Assembly (NCBI GenBank): GCA_003635315.1
Contig: PYJD01000041.1
Location: forward strand, 1-64,000
Source: Candidatus Poribacteria bacterium
GTDB taxonomy: Bacteria > Poribacteria > WGA-4E > WGA-3G
Direction: 5' to 3'
DNA length: 64,000 nt
Position numbers and translations under genes: made by a program. Positions 7,465-17,401 of the stretch are shown in pieces; positions within the stretch are counted from its first letter, which is position 1, and each line of letters opens with the position of its first letter. The notes beneath the pieces were generated by a model that was not told the origin of the DNA, did no database searches, and saw nothing but the letters and a program-made list of their open reading frames with translations.

Positions 7465-9447
7465 CTACCATATGTAAGTTAATTTCGCAAAAGCCTGATT
7501 TACGGTTTCTTTAGCGTCTTGATCACCATAAACAAGATAAAAGACAAAATCTTCAAGGAATGAATATTTAAACACTGCATTGAGATTCGGTTTGTGATCA
7601 CCCCCGGTTCTTAACCGAAATGTAATCCATTTCTCCTCACCAATTTCAATATTTATGCTTGTACGAAGAGAGAATTCCTGATTTGTTATTCCATCGGGGA
7701 AAGTCTGCCATAAATTCTCACCTTTCAATCCAATCGACAGGAATTGGAAGGGAATAATATTTGTAGCTGTGGTAAGAAATGTCGCCTTCGCACCTTCAAA
7801 TTCACCATATTGACCTACAACAAATACACGTGCAGGACTCTGTCGGTTATAAACAGCTTGTGCAGCCATCACCCAATTGGTGTGAATGTCATAAGACCAA
7901 TTCCTAAAAAACGTTCCAGTTTGCCATTTTTCTCCTAAATCAAATTCAATAAGTTGAAAATGATCTCCCCGAATCCTTTCACCTGAATGATTCCAAGTAA
8001 GTGATTGGACAGATTCAAACTTAATAGTCTGAATTAGACCTTTCTCAATTGGCCAACGGTAAACTCCCCAAAAACTCGGTTGTCTTATATCTGTTAGTCG
8101 TACAAACCCGTTGATAGGATTAAATCCTTCTGTAATATCTCTATATGCAAAACTAATAATAGGATTACCTCTACGATTAATCTCAGTTAACAATGCACGA
8201 CTGTCATTTTTATCTGTTTCCGAATTGATCGCATAATTTCCAATAAAATTAAATGCTTGTGGTAGACGTATCCTTGTATCAACTGATAAAGATCTATTAT
8301 TTCTGTCTCTAAGTTCCTTGGATGCGCCAAACACTCCAACTGATGAAGAATTTCCTAAATCCCACATACCTCTAAGTAACATATTATGACTCTTATCTTC
8401 TGTTTCTATAACATTCATGAGTCCATATGTCGCATTCCCAGATTTTCCAATTATTTTTCCTCCATAATCTATTTCTCCAATTCGTCTGCTATAGAATAAA
8501 CCAATTGGAGCACGGAAAATACGACCATCTTCTTGAAAAAATGGCCTTCTATCCGTTAACCTTTGCTCAAGGTCAGATAATACAATACCTTGTACTTCAG
8601 ATTCAATATGACTAAAATCAGGAAAGAGTGTACCAATGAATCGAGTACTTGTATTAGGTTTATAAGATACATCAGCTCCAATATGTGGTGATAATCGGTC
8701 AAATAAGACATCTGATTCAATTGTTCCATCATATTTTGTAGAAAAATATCCGATAATTTCGTATTTCTTATCTGACACCTTTTGAATAAAGTTCAAATTT
8801 TCCAATGTTCCAAATCTGTTTGCATCCGAAACATTTACACCTGTATCTGCCCAAGTACTTGTACGGTCAAGACTTTGATGACGTCGTACTAAGTTTAACC
8901 CCCATCTCTGCTCAGTTTTTTCAGGTAAGTCAAGAATCTGATAGGGGATCTTCATCTCAACAATCCAATCTGATTCATTAATAATTGCTGCAGCAGACCA
9001 AACACCATCCCAACCGAGATCACCCTGTTTGTCATCAAGTTGTGTACCCAATGGATTTACAGCAAAACAATACGTTCGAATTTTATCATGGTAGGTATCA
9101 ATGTATATAGCAACATGGTCTTCAAACTTAAAACTACCATCTTTTCGTGTTTGATTAGCTATTATCTGCGATTCTTTTTGAGTACACCTAAAACCAACGT
9201 AGAGTGCATTATCATCATATCCAATATAGATTTGTGTCTTGTCCGGAACTGTAGTCTTTAACTCAGCAATATGAAATTCTACTATGGGTGTTATTTGCTT
9301 CCAAATATCATCATCCAATTTTCCATCAATCACAGGTGGGGTTTCCAGTTTCTTGACTTCGATTGTTTGAGATAACACTATTGGAGATTGATAGATGAAA
9401 ACCCAGATAACCAATATACAAATTCGAAACCAGCTTCTATTTGTCAT
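7465..9447 (-). CDS. CBM9-domain / DUF5916 outer-membrane-type protein
   Basis: 660 aa. A signal peptide (about 1-27) precedes a carbohydrate-binding family 9-like domain (about 30-210) starting with the usual P-x-I-D-G-K-L-D-D-x-I-W. The remaining 440 residues are rich in alternating hydrophobic strands ending in Y-I-W, consistent with the DUF5916 beta-barrel region and an outer-membrane location (inference). Such proteins are common in polysaccharide users. No TonB or SusD partner is adjacent. Confidence 0.82.
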   Translation of the reverse strand: MTNRSWFRICILVIWVFIYQSPIVLSQTIEVKKLETPPVIDGKLDDDIWKQITPIVEFHIAELKTTVPDKTQIYIGYDDNALYVGFRCTQKESQIIANQTRKDGSFKFEDHVAIYIDTYHDKIRTYCFAVNPLGTQLDDKQGDLGWDGVWSAAAIINESDWIVEMKIPYQILDLPEKTEQRWGLNLVRRHQSLDRTSTWADTGVNVSDANRFGTLENLNFIQKVSDKKYEIIGYFSTKYDGTIESDVLFDRLSPHIGADVSYKPNTSTRFIGTLFPDFSHIESEVQGIVLSDLEQRLTDRRPFFQEDGRIFRAPIGLFYSRRIGEIDYGGKIIGKSGNATYGLMNVIETEDKSHNMLLRGMWDLGNSSSVGVFGASKELRDRNNRSLSVDTRIRLPQAFNFIGNYAINSETDKNDSRALLTEINRRGNPIISFAYRDITEGFNPINGFVRLTDIRQPSFWGVYRWPIEKGLIQTIKFESVQSLTWNHSGERIRGDHFQLIEFDLGEKWQTGTFFRNWSYDIHTNWVMAAQAVYNRQSPARVFVVGQYGEFEGAKATFLTTATNIIPFQFLSIGLKGENLWQTFPDGITNQEFSLRTSINIEIGEEKWITFRLRTGGDHKPNLNAVFKYSFLEDFVFYLVYGDQDAKETVNQAFAKLTYIW

Positions 9448-9484
9448 TTTATTCCTTTTAATGTTTTATCTATTAAAATAAAAT

Positions 9485-9552
9485 GGCACTAAAGCATATT
9501 TGGTTGAGTATTATCTTGTAAATTCGTGATTTCAACCAAATGCTTTAGTACC
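9485..9552. terminator. Long inverted repeat between two minus-strand genes
   Basis: Left arm 9485-9507 and right arm 9532-9552 pair with one bulge and one mismatch (GCACTAAAGCA..ATTTGGTTGA with its complement) around a 24-base loop. It lies downstream of the PhyH gene at 9654 and upstream of the DUF5916 gene, so it may end the first transcript. Confidence 0.45.
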
Positions 9553-9653
9553 AGATTTGTTTTTATTTTGTGTATATTACATTCATTTTATATTCGTAAT
9601 ATTAATACCGTCAATTATTCAGGAGAATTCTATAGGATAATTTATTATAGTTA

Positions 9654-10685
9654 TTATACATTTAAATGATTCAAAACCACAATTGCTTTTTTCGCCATAT
9701 CCGTGGATGGATCGCGTTTTATGATCCTGTTTAATTGATATACTGCCCGTTCATCTCCATCCTCAGCCAAAACTAACGCCTCCTCAAAACCTTTGTTAAT
9801 ATAGCTTAAATCCCTTGGTATTACAGTTAGGTCATAATCTTTCCAATAATACTTCAATTCATCAGATTCCCATCTTTCATAGACATCATCCCACTTTAGA
9901 TTATTGAAGATATTTAGGTGGGGTTCAAGCATATGTTCGGCTATTGGATCATCAACGGCTTGATAACGGTTGTCAAGTGACACACGAAGCCTATCCTCAG
10001 TCAAATTTGGTAATGCTTTGTGAATTGTTAACGCAGGGAAAATCAATGTATCTCCAATTTCATAGTTAGTTGTATGCCATTCTCCTTCTAACTCATCCGT
10101 ATCAACGCAAAGTCCACCTGCACCGAGGGAAAAATGGTGTTCCTTCACACTCTGGATTTTATGTGATCCGGGTAATACTGCTAAACCACCTAACTCAATC
10201 GGACAATCACCGACGGGTGCCCAACATGTGTATGTTTGGAAATTACCTTGAAAATGTACAAAATCCTGATGTATCGGTGTAGTATGTTCAGTATATTTTG
10301 GATACCAAAGTCGTGCGATTTTCTGTGGATGTGGTAATACCTTTCTTCCTATGATATTCTCAACCATTTCAACTACTTCCGACCAATGGCCAGACTGGTG
10401 GAATGTCTCTAATTTATATACCTCATGATAAACATCAGTATATTCAGGATCTCCCTCAGTACACTGTGTCGAAATATCAGCGATACCATCCATTGGCTCA
10501 GTTCCAGCTATGAGCCATCCACCACTCTGCATTGTTGAAAGCATTTCCTTACGTAATTCCAAGAGTTTATTAGGATCTTGCAACTTCTTGAAAAACAGAT
10601 AACCTTCCTCCGACATTCTTGTTCGAAGCTCTACTGGATTATCCATTATATCATTTGATTTTCGAAGTTCTCGTAATTCATTCAT
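9654..10685 (-). CDS. Phytanoyl-CoA dioxygenase (PhyH) family protein
   Basis: 343 aa, the longest of the five PhyH paralogs here. Fe(II) ligands: H139-x-D141 in I-H-Q-D-F and H222 in T-I-H-K-A; R232 or R234 is the probable 2-oxoglutarate Arg. A G-G-L-A-V-L-P-G-S-H strand, typical of PhyH, precedes the distal His. Beyond residue 245 there is a C-terminal extension of about 95 helical residues with no recognised domain. An AGGGA lies about 10 bases before the ATG. Substrate unknown. Confidence 0.88.
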   Translation of the reverse strand: MNELRELRKSNDIMDNPVELRTRMSEEGYLFFKKLQDPNKLLELRKEMLSTMQSGGWLIAGTEPMDGIADISTQCTEGDPEYTDVYHEVYKLETFHQSGHWSEVVEMVENIIGRKVLPHPQKIARLWYPKYTEHTTPIHQDFVHFQGNFQTYTCWAPVGDCPIELGGLAVLPGSHKIQSVKEHHFSLGAGGLCVDTDELEGEWHTTNYEIGDTLIFPALTIHKALPNLTEDRLRVSLDNRYQAVDDPIAEHMLEPHLNIFNNLKWDDVYERWESDELKYYWKDYDLTVIPRDLSYINKGFEEALVLAEDGDERAVYQLNRIIKRDPSTDMAKKAIVVLNHLNV

Positions 10686-10764
10686 ATTTTGAGTATCCCT
10701 TAGTCATCCTGATAATTTATCGGAAATATTCTCTCACAAAACATAGGACAAGATTAAATAAAAG

Positions 10765-11523
10765 TCATCGTATCTGTTTTAACCAAGCCCATGTAATCGA
10801 TAATTTATCATTAGGTTCAACTGATAAAGGTTGCAAGTTCAGATCCTTTGTTACATCTACATAATTAGCTTTTCCAAATCCATCTTTCCCATCGTTACCG
10901 TTCTTCGTATTATCTTTTGCATTCCCTTCATCAAAAGTGTAGTGTGCATTTAGTTTTGGTTCATCACCTGATAGTACTTTCTTCATAAATTCATTGATCT
11001 CTTTTTCAGTTCTTGCAACTTCCCATATACGAATCTCATCAATTAATCCTGTGCAGAACCAGTTTTGACTGTCCCCCACACCAATATAGAGAGGTGCATC
11101 GGTGGCTGCTAATTCTTTAGTTTCAAATGGCAGTGCCCCCATCTTTTTTCCATCAATATATACAAGCATTTCTGTACCATCCCAAACACCAGCTACATGC
11201 TGCCACACATTTTGTTTTAATCCTTGAACATCAAGTATTTTCGTACCAGGCCATAATACAAACCTTAAACCATTTCCATTTTGAATAATCTCAGGAAAAA
11301 TGTAATCTCTTTTTCCACCCCAATCCTTAGCCAAACATTCTCCGTCAGGTGAGTTCATATTTAACCAAGCCTCTATGGTAATTTCACTCTTAGGATTCAG
11401 ACTGTCACTATTAGGTACTTCGATTGCGGTCTTTCCATCTAATTCCAGTGCAAGATTCTTTGCAGATATTTTCATACACATTAGACATAACACAATTATA
11501 CATAAATAACCCATCTGTTTCAT
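10765..11523 (-). CDS. Secreted LamG-domain protein with C-terminal tail motif
   Basis: 252 aa from ATG 11523, chosen because GGGAGG sits 6 bases upstream; an in-frame start at 11547 lies before the Shine-Dalgarno. Signal peptide about 1-22 (ends I-S-A-K). One LamG/concanavalin-like domain fills about 25-205 (L-D-G-K-T-A-I-E-V...I-T-I-E-A-W...G-L-I-D-E-I-R-I-W). The protein ends K-L-S-I-T-W-A-W-L-K-Q-I-R, close to the tails of the proteins at 45279 and 46259. Probably extracellular glycan or protein binding. Confidence 0.88.
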   Translation of the reverse strand: MKQMGYLCIIVLCLMCMKISAKNLALELDGKTAIEVPNSDSLNPKSEITIEAWLNMNSPDGECLAKDWGGKRDYIFPEIIQNGNGLRFVLWPGTKILDVQGLKQNVWQHVAGVWDGTEMLVYIDGKKMGALPFETKELAATDAPLYIGVGDSQNWFCTGLIDEIRIWEVARTEKEINEFMKKVLSGDEPKLNAHYTFDEGNAKDNTKNGNDGKDGFGKANYVDVTKDLNLQPLSVEPNDKLSITWAWLKQIR

Positions 11524-11605
11524 GATATACCTCCCAGATAAATACATTCAAGAATTGAATTTACATTACCCTATATATCCCAAATCTCAGATTTATTAGT
11601 AAAAA

Positions 11606-12502
11606 TTATGATGCTAAGTCATCAAGCATTTGACGAATTTTGCTTTCTCCACTATCTATAAATAGAGGCGCTAAAGGTCCTCTACCATGTAAAGTTTGCA
11701 TTAATGAATCAATTTGTATCATACGTTGTTGAGATGTACGGCATGCTGACCACTTTTTTACGAAATCACGTGCTGGTTTAGGATTACCTGTTCGAAGTGT
11801 CTGTGTACTCTTTCTCCATTCTTGCCATTTAAATTCATACCTACAATTAACGCATGACAGTTTTTCATCTTTCTTTTTAAGGCTTTTTCTATAAGCCTTC
11901 CATCTACGAATATAATTACAATCTATACATTCTATATTTCCATTTCTATGAAAGGCTGTTCCTTCACATTTGGGACAGGACAAGGTAGGTGAGTAATTCT
12001 GTCTTATGGCTTTTTTCTCTTTGAGTGGTGCCTCAGGTCTACGAACAAGATTTCGACAATGAGGACATGGTAACCTTACTCTTGTTCTCACAGATTGACC
12101 ATATGCTTTCTTTGTCCAACTTTTACCACAATTACACTGATATTTGTCTGAGACCTGCAGTAGATTATCACAAGTAAGGCAGCGTGGATTTATTCGTAAG
12201 TCTAATCGACAATCACGCCATAGCAGTCTCTTAGAACAGTGTGGACAATTGAACCAATACTCCTTTGTTCCTCCTTCACCAGAACTTGATAGTATATCAA
12301 TCTGACGCTGAATTTGAGATTGACACTGTGGACATGGAACCTTACCATATCGGTAAACATCTGCGACAGTTACAATATCACAACACCGATCATATAATTG
12401 CCAACCGATATCATGTAAAAGTATATCATCATAAACACCGATCTTAGCATAACGATAAAGACGACGTATTTTTATCTGTTTAACTCTCGGTGTCCAATTC
12501 AT
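11606..12502 (-). CDS. Multi-zinc-ribbon protein of unknown function
   Basis: 298 aa with seven CxxC pairs (CPQC, CPHC, CLTC, CPHC, CPKC, CIDC, CVNC) plus one CxC, enough for about four zinc ribbons between residues 55 and 225. The chain is basic (many R/K between ribbons), suggesting nucleic-acid binding. The N-terminal 50 residues and the C-terminal 60 (F-V-K-K-W-S-A-C-R-T through H-G-R-G-P-L-A-P-L-F-I) are not zinc ribbons and look like separate conserved blocks. I do not recognise a named family. No operon partner within 40 bases except the downstream LamG gene. Confidence 0.75.
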   Translation of the reverse strand: MNWTPRVKQIKIRRLYRYAKIGVYDDILLHDIGWQLYDRCCDIVTVADVYRYGKVPCPQCQSQIQRQIDILSSSGEGGTKEYWFNCPHCSKRLLWRDCRLDLRINPRCLTCDNLLQVSDKYQCNCGKSWTKKAYGQSVRTRVRLPCPHCRNLVRRPEAPLKEKKAIRQNYSPTLSCPKCEGTAFHRNGNIECIDCNYIRRWKAYRKSLKKKDEKLSCVNCRYEFKWQEWRKSTQTLRTGNPKPARDFVKKWSACRTSQQRMIQIDSLMQTLHGRGPLAPLFIDSGESKIRQMLDDLAS

Positions 12503-12547
12503 TAGTCTAATTTCAATTCAGCAGAAATCAATATATTCCTCTACAGA

Positions 12548-13567
12548 CTATTTAGTTATTTTTACCACTTCACCACTTTCTATGCTATGACTTATCGCCT
12601 CTAATACACGCATATTTTGATATGCATCTTCAAGACTGGCATGCGGTTGGTTTCCGTCCTTAAGGGATTGTGCCCAATGCTGCATCTCTTCAAGGTAACC
12701 AGGTCTGGATATACCATGATATGCAGTATTTAAAGTCCAATCCTCAGTCGGAGTATCGACGTAACCTCCCCCAGCACCTGTCCATGTCGGTACTTTATAA
12801 CGTCTTAACTTACGTGTTTCAAATACTTGGATGGCTTGATTATTTGTACCTTTAATAAAGACCATTGCTTCCAAAACAGGTCCGGTTCCAAGTGTCATAG
12901 TTCCAATCCCACCATTTTCATATTTTAAATTAACTGACATTGAAACACTACTCGATTGAGAATCAACTGTTCCCATAGCATAAACTTCGCTTACTTGTCC
13001 CATAAAAAATCGCATACAATCAGTAGGATGAATCACTTGATCTAACATAAAGGGCCAGGCAAATGGAGAACCCGCATCGGAAAGTCGTGGTCCTGGAGCC
13101 AGATACCTTGTATGGTATTGACATGCATTACCAAAATCCTCTTCGTCCATCAATCGTTTAGCAAGTTGATGGGCAGGAGCATGACGCCACATAGTTCCAA
13201 CCATTCCAGTTTTGCCGGATTCTACAGATGCGTCTACTAACATCTTTGCACCATCAGCCGTCGTAGCAGGAGGCTTTTCAGTATAGATATGGTATCCATT
13301 CTTAAGACACTCTATCCCTATATCTCTATGGAGTTTATCTTCAGGTCTCCCTACAACAGCAACAGCAAACAATTCCTCCTTTTTAAACATTTCGTTGTAA
13401 TCTGTATAATACCTTAATGCCCCGAACTTCCTTGCATTTGCTTTTGCCTTTTCTTCAACCAGATCACATGTTGCAACAAACTCAAAGTCAGGAATCTGTG
13501 GAATACACTGTTGTAAAATTGATGACATTCCACCACAGCCAATAAATGCAATTCTAATTTTTTCCAT
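12548..13567 (-). CDS. Gfo/Idh/MocA family oxidoreductase
   Basis: 339 aa. The N-terminal Rossmann fold shows G-C-G-G-M-S near residue 10 for NAD(P) binding. The catalytic motif E97-K98-P99 is intact (Y-T-E-K-P-P-A). The C-terminal alpha/beta domain carries the H-P-T-D-C segment where the catalytic His is expected. The family oxidises or reduces sugars, inositols and related polyols; the exact substrate is not readable. Single gene. Confidence 0.9.
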   Translation of the reverse strand: MEKIRIAFIGCGGMSSILQQCIPQIPDFEFVATCDLVEEKAKANARKFGALRYYTDYNEMFKKEELFAVAVVGRPEDKLHRDIGIECLKNGYHIYTEKPPATTADGAKMLVDASVESGKTGMVGTMWRHAPAHQLAKRLMDEEDFGNACQYHTRYLAPGPRLSDAGSPFAWPFMLDQVIHPTDCMRFFMGQVSEVYAMGTVDSQSSSVSMSVNLKYENGGIGTMTLGTGPVLEAMVFIKGTNNQAIQVFETRKLRRYKVPTWTGAGGGYVDTPTEDWTLNTAYHGISRPGYLEEMQHWAQSLKDGNQPHASLEDAYQNMRVLEAISHSIESGEVVKITK

Positions 13568-13644
13568 TATTCTCCAATGTAGGTATAAAATTGTTATTAT
13601 ACAAGTTAGACCTTAATTTTCTCAGGATTAAATTACTTTATTTT

Positions 13645-13836
13645 TCATTCTGTATTTTCTGATGTCTCTTGTCCCGAATTGACATTAGTATTATTCGATT
13701 TTGCACTTTCACGTGCAATCCATTCAAGTGAATCTGCGACTTTTTCATGTGCTAACATTGCGCGCCAACCTACTACCATCCAATATATCGCTGTAAAAAA
13801 ACCGAAGAACATTGCAAATATTGTAAGACCAGTCAT
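13645..13836 (-). CDS. Small single-pass membrane protein
   Basis: 63 aa from ATG 13836; AGGAGGA at 13842-13848 (minus) is 5 bases upstream, so the longer in-frame start at 13866 is rejected. One hydrophobic helix (about 3-24, T-I-F-A-M-F-F-G-F-F...W-M-V-V-G) is followed by a polar tail (S-L-E-W-I-A-R-E-S then Ser/Asn/Glu-rich). No family recognised. The strong Shine-Dalgarno and membrane topology support a real gene. Confidence 0.7.
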   Translation of the reverse strand: MTGLTIFAMFFGFFTAIYWMVVGWRAMLAHEKVADSLEWIARESAKSNNTNVNSGQETSENTE

Positions 13837-13995
13837 TCTATTCCTCCTATGAGTAATTGGTTTCAATCTGAACTATTATTTATTGTTACTTTATGGATAT
13901 AAATTGATGAATACATCACCAATCCTTCTCAATTTTCAAGAGAGTAAGTTCCATAATATTGATGTATATTTATTGTCAATTTAGAATTAGAAATG

Positions 13996-15102
13996 CTATA
14001 TTTCTCTTGGTTCAAACGGTGATAAGGAATGTGATGTTTTTCCAACAGTAATTAATTCTGAGATGAGTTTACCAGTGATTGGAGCAAGTAAAATACCATT
14101 CTTATAGTGCCCAGATGCCAATACAACATTGTCATAACCAGGAATGTAACCTAAACAAGGACCATTTTTGTAATAGGGTCTTAAACCCACCCATGTTTGT
14201 TCAAATTTACATTCAGTCAATTCAGGTGCAATCATAATTGCAGCATCAATCATTTGTTTCACACCGTCAACAGTAGGTGTTTTCTCATAACCTACCATCT
14301 CAACGGTTGCCCCAAGTAATATTTTTCCGTCTACACGCGGTACAATATAGATACCAAGACCGTCAATTATTCTTCCAATTATAGGTGGAACAGATTCAAT
14401 TAATACTATCTGTCCCTTTGCCGGTTCAATTGAAATCTGTAAATCAAGATCAGAAGCAATTTTACCAGACCAGCAACCGGCAGCAATTACAAACGTATCT
14501 GCATGTATTGTTTCACTATTTACTTTTACACCAATTACGCGCCCATTTTCTCTAATGAAGTTTGAAACAGGATTACCTAATAGAAATTCAGTTCCATGAT
14601 TTGATGCACCAATTGCTAATGCTTTTACCATTTTAGTATTTCGAACATGCCCATCTTCCGGAAATAGAACTCCACCAGCAATATTCCTGGAAACAGATGG
14701 TTCTAATTCCCATACATTATTTTCTGTTAATATCTCTGCTGTGAGACCTCTATTTACTCTCCGTTCTGCTAATCCAATTAATCCAGATGCCTCTCTTTCA
14801 TCAAAAAACACAGAAAGTGTACCCGAATGGATAAATTCAATATCGATGTTAGTCTCAACCCTGAGTTCCTCAGCTAAATTTGGATATAAATTCAGACTCG
14901 CTCTACATAACTCAGGATATGGTTCATTTGTTGTAGCATGGGATGTTAAAATCCCAGCACCTGCCCAAGATGATTCTGTTCCAACATCGGCTGCCATATC
15001 AATGACAGTAACGTTAACTTTTTTCTTAGCAAGTTCGTAGGCTATACAACAACCAATGATACCTGCCCCGATGATAATTACATCAGTCTTATTCTGTTTC
15101 AA
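13996..15102 (-). CDS. Glycine oxidase ThiO-like FAD-dependent amine oxidase
   Basis: 368 aa of the D-amino-acid oxidase (DAO) superfamily. The FAD dinucleotide motif I-I-G-A-G-I-I-G-C-C-I-A is at residues 10-21, with S-S-W-A-G-A-G-I-L following, typical of ThiO. Further FAD contacts are at V-I-A-A-G-C-W-S-G. The end H-Y-K-N-G-I-L-L-A-P is the family's C-terminal signature (G-H-x-x-x-G-I-L-L-A). ThiO makes iminoglycine for thiazole synthesis in thiamine biosynthesis, but no other thi gene is nearby, so D-amino acid or sarcosine oxidation remains possible. Confidence 0.8.
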   Translation of the reverse strand: MKQNKTDVIIIGAGIIGCCIAYELAKKKVNVTVIDMAADVGTESSWAGAGILTSHATTNEPYPELCRASLNLYPNLAEELRVETNIDIEFIHSGTLSVFFDEREASGLIGLAERRVNRGLTAEILTENNVWELEPSVSRNIAGGVLFPEDGHVRNTKMVKALAIGASNHGTEFLLGNPVSNFIRENGRVIGVKVNSETIHADTFVIAAGCWSGKIASDLDLQISIEPAKGQIVLIESVPPIIGRIIDGLGIYIVPRVDGKILLGATVEMVGYEKTPTVDGVKQMIDAAIMIAPELTECKFEQTWVGLRPYYKNGPCLGYIPGYDNVVLASGHYKNGILLAPITGKLISELITVGKTSHSLSPFEPREI

Positions 15103-15220
15103 TGTCTACCCCAAACAAGAAATATGAAAACTCTAATGTCTATCAGTAAGATGATTGTAATATAACATATCTGTGTACCTCTGTCAAACGATTGTAAAGT
15201 GTTTGCTGTCTTATTACATC

Positions 15221-15249
15221 TTGATTTTTGAGTATATATTGTGTATAAT
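15221..15249 (+). promoter_or_regulatory. Sigma70-type promoter for the EutN-kinase operon
   Basis: TTGATT (15221-15226), 17-base spacer, TATAAT (15244-15249). It lies in the divergent spacer, about 80 bases before the EutN start, and would drive the four-gene operon 15331-19350. Confidence 0.6.
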
Positions 15250-15330
15250 GGGATATATTAATCAATCATAATCTAATATAGAATAATGGATTACAAATAG
15301 TTATATAGTCTAATCCGAAAGGCTTAATTA

Positions 15331-15618
15331 ATGACACTTGGAAAGGTTACTGGGACAGTTGTCGCAACCCAGAAGGACGAAAAACTTGTTGGTAGTAAAT
15401 TGATGATTGTCCAAGATGTCGATTTAATGGGAGAGGTAGAAAAACAATATACGGTTGCTGTAGATGCTGTAGGGGCAGGAATAGGTGAGATTGTTCTTGT
15501 TGCTACAGGGAGCTCTGCACGACAAACAAGTGTAACCAGCAACAAACCTGTAGACGCTGTTGTTATGGCAATTGTTGACACCATTGAGGTATGTGGTGAA
15601 GTTCGATATATGAAATAG
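15331..15618 (+). CDS. EutN/CcmL-type microcompartment pentamer protein
   Basis: 95 aa, the normal length for the BMC-P (EutN/CcmL/PduN) family. The OB-like core starts G-K-V-T-G-T-V-V-A-T-Q-K and has D-A-V-G-A-G-I-G-E-I-V-L-V-A-T-G-S-S-A-R, the family's hallmark central block. BMC-P proteins form pentamers that cap vertices of protein shells. No hexameric BMC-H shell protein or signature enzyme is present in the window. It is the first gene of an operon with a histidine kinase 12 bases downstream, an unusual partner. Confidence 0.9.
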   Translation: MTLGKVTGTVVATQKDEKLVGSKLMIVQDVDLMGEVEKQYTVAVDAVGAGIGEIVLVATGSSARQTSVTSNKPVDAVVMAIVDTIEVCGEVRYMK

Positions 15619-15630
15619 TGAGAACCACTG

Positions 15631-17391
15631 ATGGAACAGGATAAATCGTTCCCCCATATAGCAGACAACGATGAACTGCCAATAAAACTGGAGTTAATCA
15701 AACAGATTGGATGGTTGGTTAAACTACGTTGGATTGCAATTGGAGGAGTGTTCTTCACGGTATCTGTAGCAAATTTAGCACGGGATATGATCTCCCATCC
15801 ATTGCCTCTATATCTCATTGCCGGTTTGATGGTGCTATACAATTTTGAACCAAAAATTCTTGGTAGAGCTCCTGAAAAGCAACAATTGATATCAATAAAA
15901 AGACAAGCCGGTATACACATTATACTTGATTTACTCTCTTTGATCGCATTGATACATTTCAGTGGGGGAGTAGAAAATCCATTTATATTTTATTTTATTT
16001 TTCATTTAATTATTGCCAGTATAATACTATCTAAACGTGTTAGTTACATTTTAGCAACCCTAAATACACTTCTTCTTAGTTCACTCATTTTTCTTGAGTA
16101 TTTCGAGATTCTTCCACACTACCATTTAAATAATTTTCTACCTTTAAATCTTTGGCGTAATCCAATATATATCTGGGGAGTCCTTTTTGTTTTTACGAGT
16201 ACTCTCTTTTTTTCTGTATACTTGGCAACTACAATTACTCAAACAGCCAGGGAAAGAGAAGCAGAAACAAGAGAACTAAAAGAAAATTTAGAGGAAAAGG
16301 TTGATGAATTGGAAGAAACCAGAAAAGAGGTAGTGTTTGAAAGAAATAAACTACAATCTATAATTGAATGTATGCAGGAAGGGGTAGTCTTTGTAGATTC
16401 TACAAATCAGACTACACTGTTTAATAAAGCAGCGCAATTAATCCAGAATGAAGAATTAAGTATAGATATAGATAATGAACGTCAGTTTGGAAGTACAGAG
16501 ACACTTGACCAAATATCACAGGACTTTTCTGAAGGTGAGGATGCAATCGAAAGAAAAAACCTGAAGATTGGCGATAAATACTTTGAAAACACTTATGCTG
16601 CTGTACGTGATGATGAAGAATTCTACTTAGGTACTGTTCTTGTTTCACGAGATGTAACTGACCGAAAACGGATGGAACAACAATTAATTTTTTCTGAGAA
16701 GATGGCTGCCGTTGGTGAATTAGCTGCAGGTGTTGCACATGAAATCAATAATCCGTTGGATGGACTATTAAACTGTATTTTAAGAATACAACGTAATCCT
16801 GAAAATAGATCACAAACTCAAGAATACTTAGTTCTAATGGAAGATGCCATACATAGGATGGAGGGAACGGTTGGAAAACTTCTGGATTTCTCTCGACCCC
16901 ACGAACTTACATTAACTGCCATTAATATTAATGAAGTAGTAGATGAATCTGTTGGCCTGTTAAATTATAGTGCAACAGAAAAAGGAATACGGATTAAGAA
17001 AGATTTTAGTGATGATATTTCAGATATTCGAGGAGATAAACACTTGTTAGAACAAGTAATCTTGAATTTGACATTAAATGCTATTACTGCAATGCCAGAT
17101 GGTGGGAGTTTACTATACCAAACGGGTGAAACACCATCCGATACATTGATAGGAAAACCAACTGTCTATGTAAGAGTAATTGACACTGGAATAGGGATCT
17201 CTGAATCTGTACAGGATAGAATTTTTGATCCTTTCTATACAACACAAATTACTGAAAAAGGTACAGGACTTGGACTTTCAGTCTCAGATAGAATTATTAG
17301 ACAACATCAAGGTGTCATTGAAGTGGAGAGTAAAGAAGGTTATGGATCCACCTTTACTGTAAGGTTACCTATAGTAGAAGTACATTCTTAG
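15631..17391 (+). CDS. Membrane-bound PAS sensor histidine kinase
   Basis: 586 aa. Residues about 25-205 hold five or six membrane helices (a six-helix 7TM-like sensor region). A coiled coil follows (about 210-240: E-L-E-E-T-R-K-E-V). A PAS domain (about 240-345) ends with V-S-R-D-V-T-D-R-K. The HisKA phosphoacceptor is H370 in G-V-A-H-E-I-N-N-P-L. The HATPase domain shows N-L-T-L-N-A (N box), D-T-G-I-G-I (G1) and G-T-G-L-G-L-S (G2). All catalytic boxes are intact. The response regulator gene begins 10 bases after its stop. Confidence 0.92.
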   Translation: MEQDKSFPHIADNDELPIKLELIKQIGWLVKLRWIAIGGVFFTVSVANLARDMISHPLPLYLIAGLMVLYNFEPKILGRAPEKQQLISIKRQAGIHIILDLLSLIALIHFSGGVENPFIFYFIFHLIIASIILSKRVSYILATLNTLLLSSLIFLEYFEILPHYHLNNFLPLNLWRNPIYIWGVLFVFTSTLFFSVYLATTITQTAREREAETRELKENLEEKVDELEETRKEVVFERNKLQSIIECMQEGVVFVDSTNQTTLFNKAAQLIQNEELSIDIDNERQFGSTETLDQISQDFSEGEDAIERKNLKIGDKYFENTYAAVRDDEEFYLGTVLVSRDVTDRKRMEQQLIFSEKMAAVGELAAGVAHEINNPLDGLLNCILRIQRNPENRSQTQEYLVLMEDAIHRMEGTVGKLLDFSRPHELTLTAININEVVDESVGLLNYSATEKGIRIKKDFSDDISDIRGDKHLLEQVILNLTLNAITAMPDGGSLLYQTGETPSDTLIGKPTVYVRVIDTGIGISESVQDRIFDPFYTTQITEKGTGLGLSVSDRIIRQHQGVIEVESKEGYGSTFTVRLPIVEVHS

Positions 17392-17401
17392 GAGAGATGT
17401 G

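Noticed and set aside
15324-15920. 198-aa minus-strand frame
   Set aside because: Antisense shadow of the EutN and kinase genes, low-complexity Ser/Ile-rich, no family.
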